DNA from: Waddliaceae bacterium
GTDB lineage: Bacteria; Chlamydiota; Chlamydiia; Chlamydiales; SLFE01
Direction: 5' to 3'
Assembly (NCBI GenBank): GCA_007124415.1
Contig: SLFE01000284.1
Span: 1-6,543 of the forward strand
Length of the DNA stretch: 6,543 bases
Part shown: one piece after another, positions 5,809 through 6,543 of the stretch
Layout of the letters: every line of letters begins with the position of its first letter
How positions within the stretch are numbered: position 1 is the first letter of the stretch
The notes under the pieces: generated by a model
Seen by the model: only the letters and a program-made list of their open reading frames with translations
What the model was told of the DNA's origin: nothing
Databases searched by the model: none
Translations under genes and position numbers: made by a program

Positions 5809-6430
5809 AAAACAATCCGAAAACATGCTCATTGATCCAGCTATTGTCTGAAATCCGTGTTCTGAGCATATAGGAAACTTGCGTTTCCACCTCTTCTAAA
5901 ACGGGATAATCGGCCCCTATCTGCGCCCGGTTTTGAGAAAAACCCCTGTTTGAGTCAAAGAAAACCTCCTCGGAGAGAAAAGGCTTCAACCCCGCAACTG
6001 TAAAGGGGGCAAAGATCCTCTGCCGCAGGCGGAATCGAAAAAAACCCCTCCCCCCCTCAACAAACCTGTAGGCCAGCCGATTCCTCAGCTGCAATCTCAG
6101 ATCTTTACTCTTCCAGTTGAAGAAAGTATCGAAAATAGGTTCATATAACGGGGTCCAGCCTCCGGTCGTCCGCGACCACATTTGCCGGTAACCGGGCCCC
6201 ATCGAGATCTTGTCGGTCACCGGATAAACGTAGGTCCCTTGCAAACGAAGAAAATAAAAGAACGTCGCATTTGCACCCAATCGCTCCTCCGCCGACAGGC
6301 GCAACTGCCCTTTGTTTTTCATTTCTATCTGATACTCAATGGGAAGCCATAGCTGAATATCATTATTTTGCCCTATATCTCCGTAAAGGCCTATAGTGCA
6401 GAGAAAAAGAAGTAGATAAAGCAAACGCAT
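5792..6430 (-). CDS. DUF2490-like outer-membrane beta-barrel protein
   Basis: 212 residues from the ATG at 6430-6428. An upstream in-frame TTG at 6463 is less likely, because the ATG opens directly on a signal peptide (MRLLYLLLFLCTIGLYGDIG). The mature protein is a run of short amphipathic strands: IQLWLPIEYQIE (25-36), QLRLSAEERLG (42-52), FFYFLRLQGTYVYP (57-70), KISMGPGYRQMW (74-85), LRLQLRNRLAYRF (111-123), FFRFRLRQRIFAPF (130-143), PFLSEEVFFDS (150-160) and a last strand ending FFKVFY. The arginine/aromatic pattern with an 'xPFLSEEVFF' segment matches my recollection of DUF2490, and the C-terminal tyrosine fits a BAM recognition signal. Function in the family is unknown; a small outer-membrane channel or structural protein is plausible. 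The ribosome binding site is weak (AAGAG about 9 bases upstream). The 3' end overlaps the 632-residue gene. Confidence 0.82.
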   Translation of the reverse strand: MRLLYLLLFLCTIGLYGDIGQNNDIQLWLPIEYQIEMKNKGQLRLSAEERLGANATFFYFLRLQGTYVYPVTDKISMGPGYRQMWSRTTGGWTPLYEPIFDTFFNWKSKDLRLQLRNRLAYRFVEGGRGFFRFRLRQRIFAPFTVAGLKPFLSEEVFFDSNRGFSQNRAQIGADYPVLEEVETQVSYMLRTRISDNSWINEHVFGLFFKVFY

Positions 6431-6442
6431 AAACACACTCTT

Positions 6443-6543
6443 ATGGACTATGATATAACACAAGCGTCGGCACCAGGAAAACTGTTTATTGTCCTCATTG
6501 CAGCTATCGCCGCTTTTACTTTATATTTTTTCATCCATCAGAC
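6443..6543 (+). CDS. Possible N-terminal fragment of a membrane protein (truncated by window edge)
   Basis: From the ATG at 6443 the plus strand is open to the window edge for 33 codons. The translation starts MDYDITQASAPGK and continues into a clear hydrophobic helix (LFIVLIAAIAAFTLYFFIH, about residues 14-32), the look of a short cytoplasmic tail plus a signal-anchor. No Shine-Dalgarno is visible, and the start lies only 12 bases from the divergent DUF2490-like start, so promoters would overlap that coding region. The true start could differ and the remainder is unseen. No family can be assigned. Confidence 0.45.
   Translation, partial: MDYDITQASAPGKLFIVLIAAIAAFTLYFFIHQ

Overview
The window looks like a compact stretch of a Gram-negative bacterial chromosome. 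A predicted outer-membrane beta-barrel (DUF2490-like) ending in an aromatic residue and two Sec-exported proteins support an outer membrane. The gene set (PHP-type PolX, type II thymidine kinase, secreted YHS protein, SlyD-like FKBP, DUF2490) and the tight packing would fit an environmental chlamydia-like bacterium (Parachlamydiales), but that assignment is inference; no rRNA, tRNA or other marker is present. I see no mobile element, CRISPR array or RNA gene.

Layout. On the left, a minus-strand pair: a SlyD-like peptidyl-prolyl isomerase (273-698), then, 24 bases downstream, a signal-peptide protein cut by the window edge (1-248). A 158-base AT-rich divergent region (699-856) separates them from a plus-strand PolX DNA polymerase with a complete PHP nuclease domain (857-2599). 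PolX runs tail-to-tail, with a 14-base overlap, into a minus-strand pair: thymidine kinase (3002-3607), whose stop overlaps the start of a secreted YHS-domain protein (2586-3002).

A 63-base divergent region (3608-3670) carries a good sigma70-like promoter for the kinase built on a perfect 12-base palindrome. On its other side a plus-strand pair begins: an 80-residue three-helix membrane protein resembling half of a PnuC transporter (3671-3913), joined by an ATGA overlap to a 632-residue protein of unknown function (3910-5808), helical in its first half and beta-rich, propeller-like, in its second. That gene again meets its neighbour tail-to-tail, overlapping by 17 bases a minus-strand DUF2490-like outer-membrane protein (5792-6430). 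Only 12 bases beyond that start, a plus-strand reading frame with one membrane helix (6443 onward) runs off the window.

Functional picture. PolX (repair synthesis and end processing) and thymidine kinase (dTMP salvage) are ordinary DNA-maintenance functions. The SlyD-like protein is a cytoplasmic folding helper. The YHS protein, the truncated secreted protein and the DUF2490 barrel belong to the envelope. The least explained part is the coupled pair at 3671-5808: a miniature PnuC/SemiSWEET-like membrane protein with a large orphan soluble partner, divergent from a nucleoside kinase.
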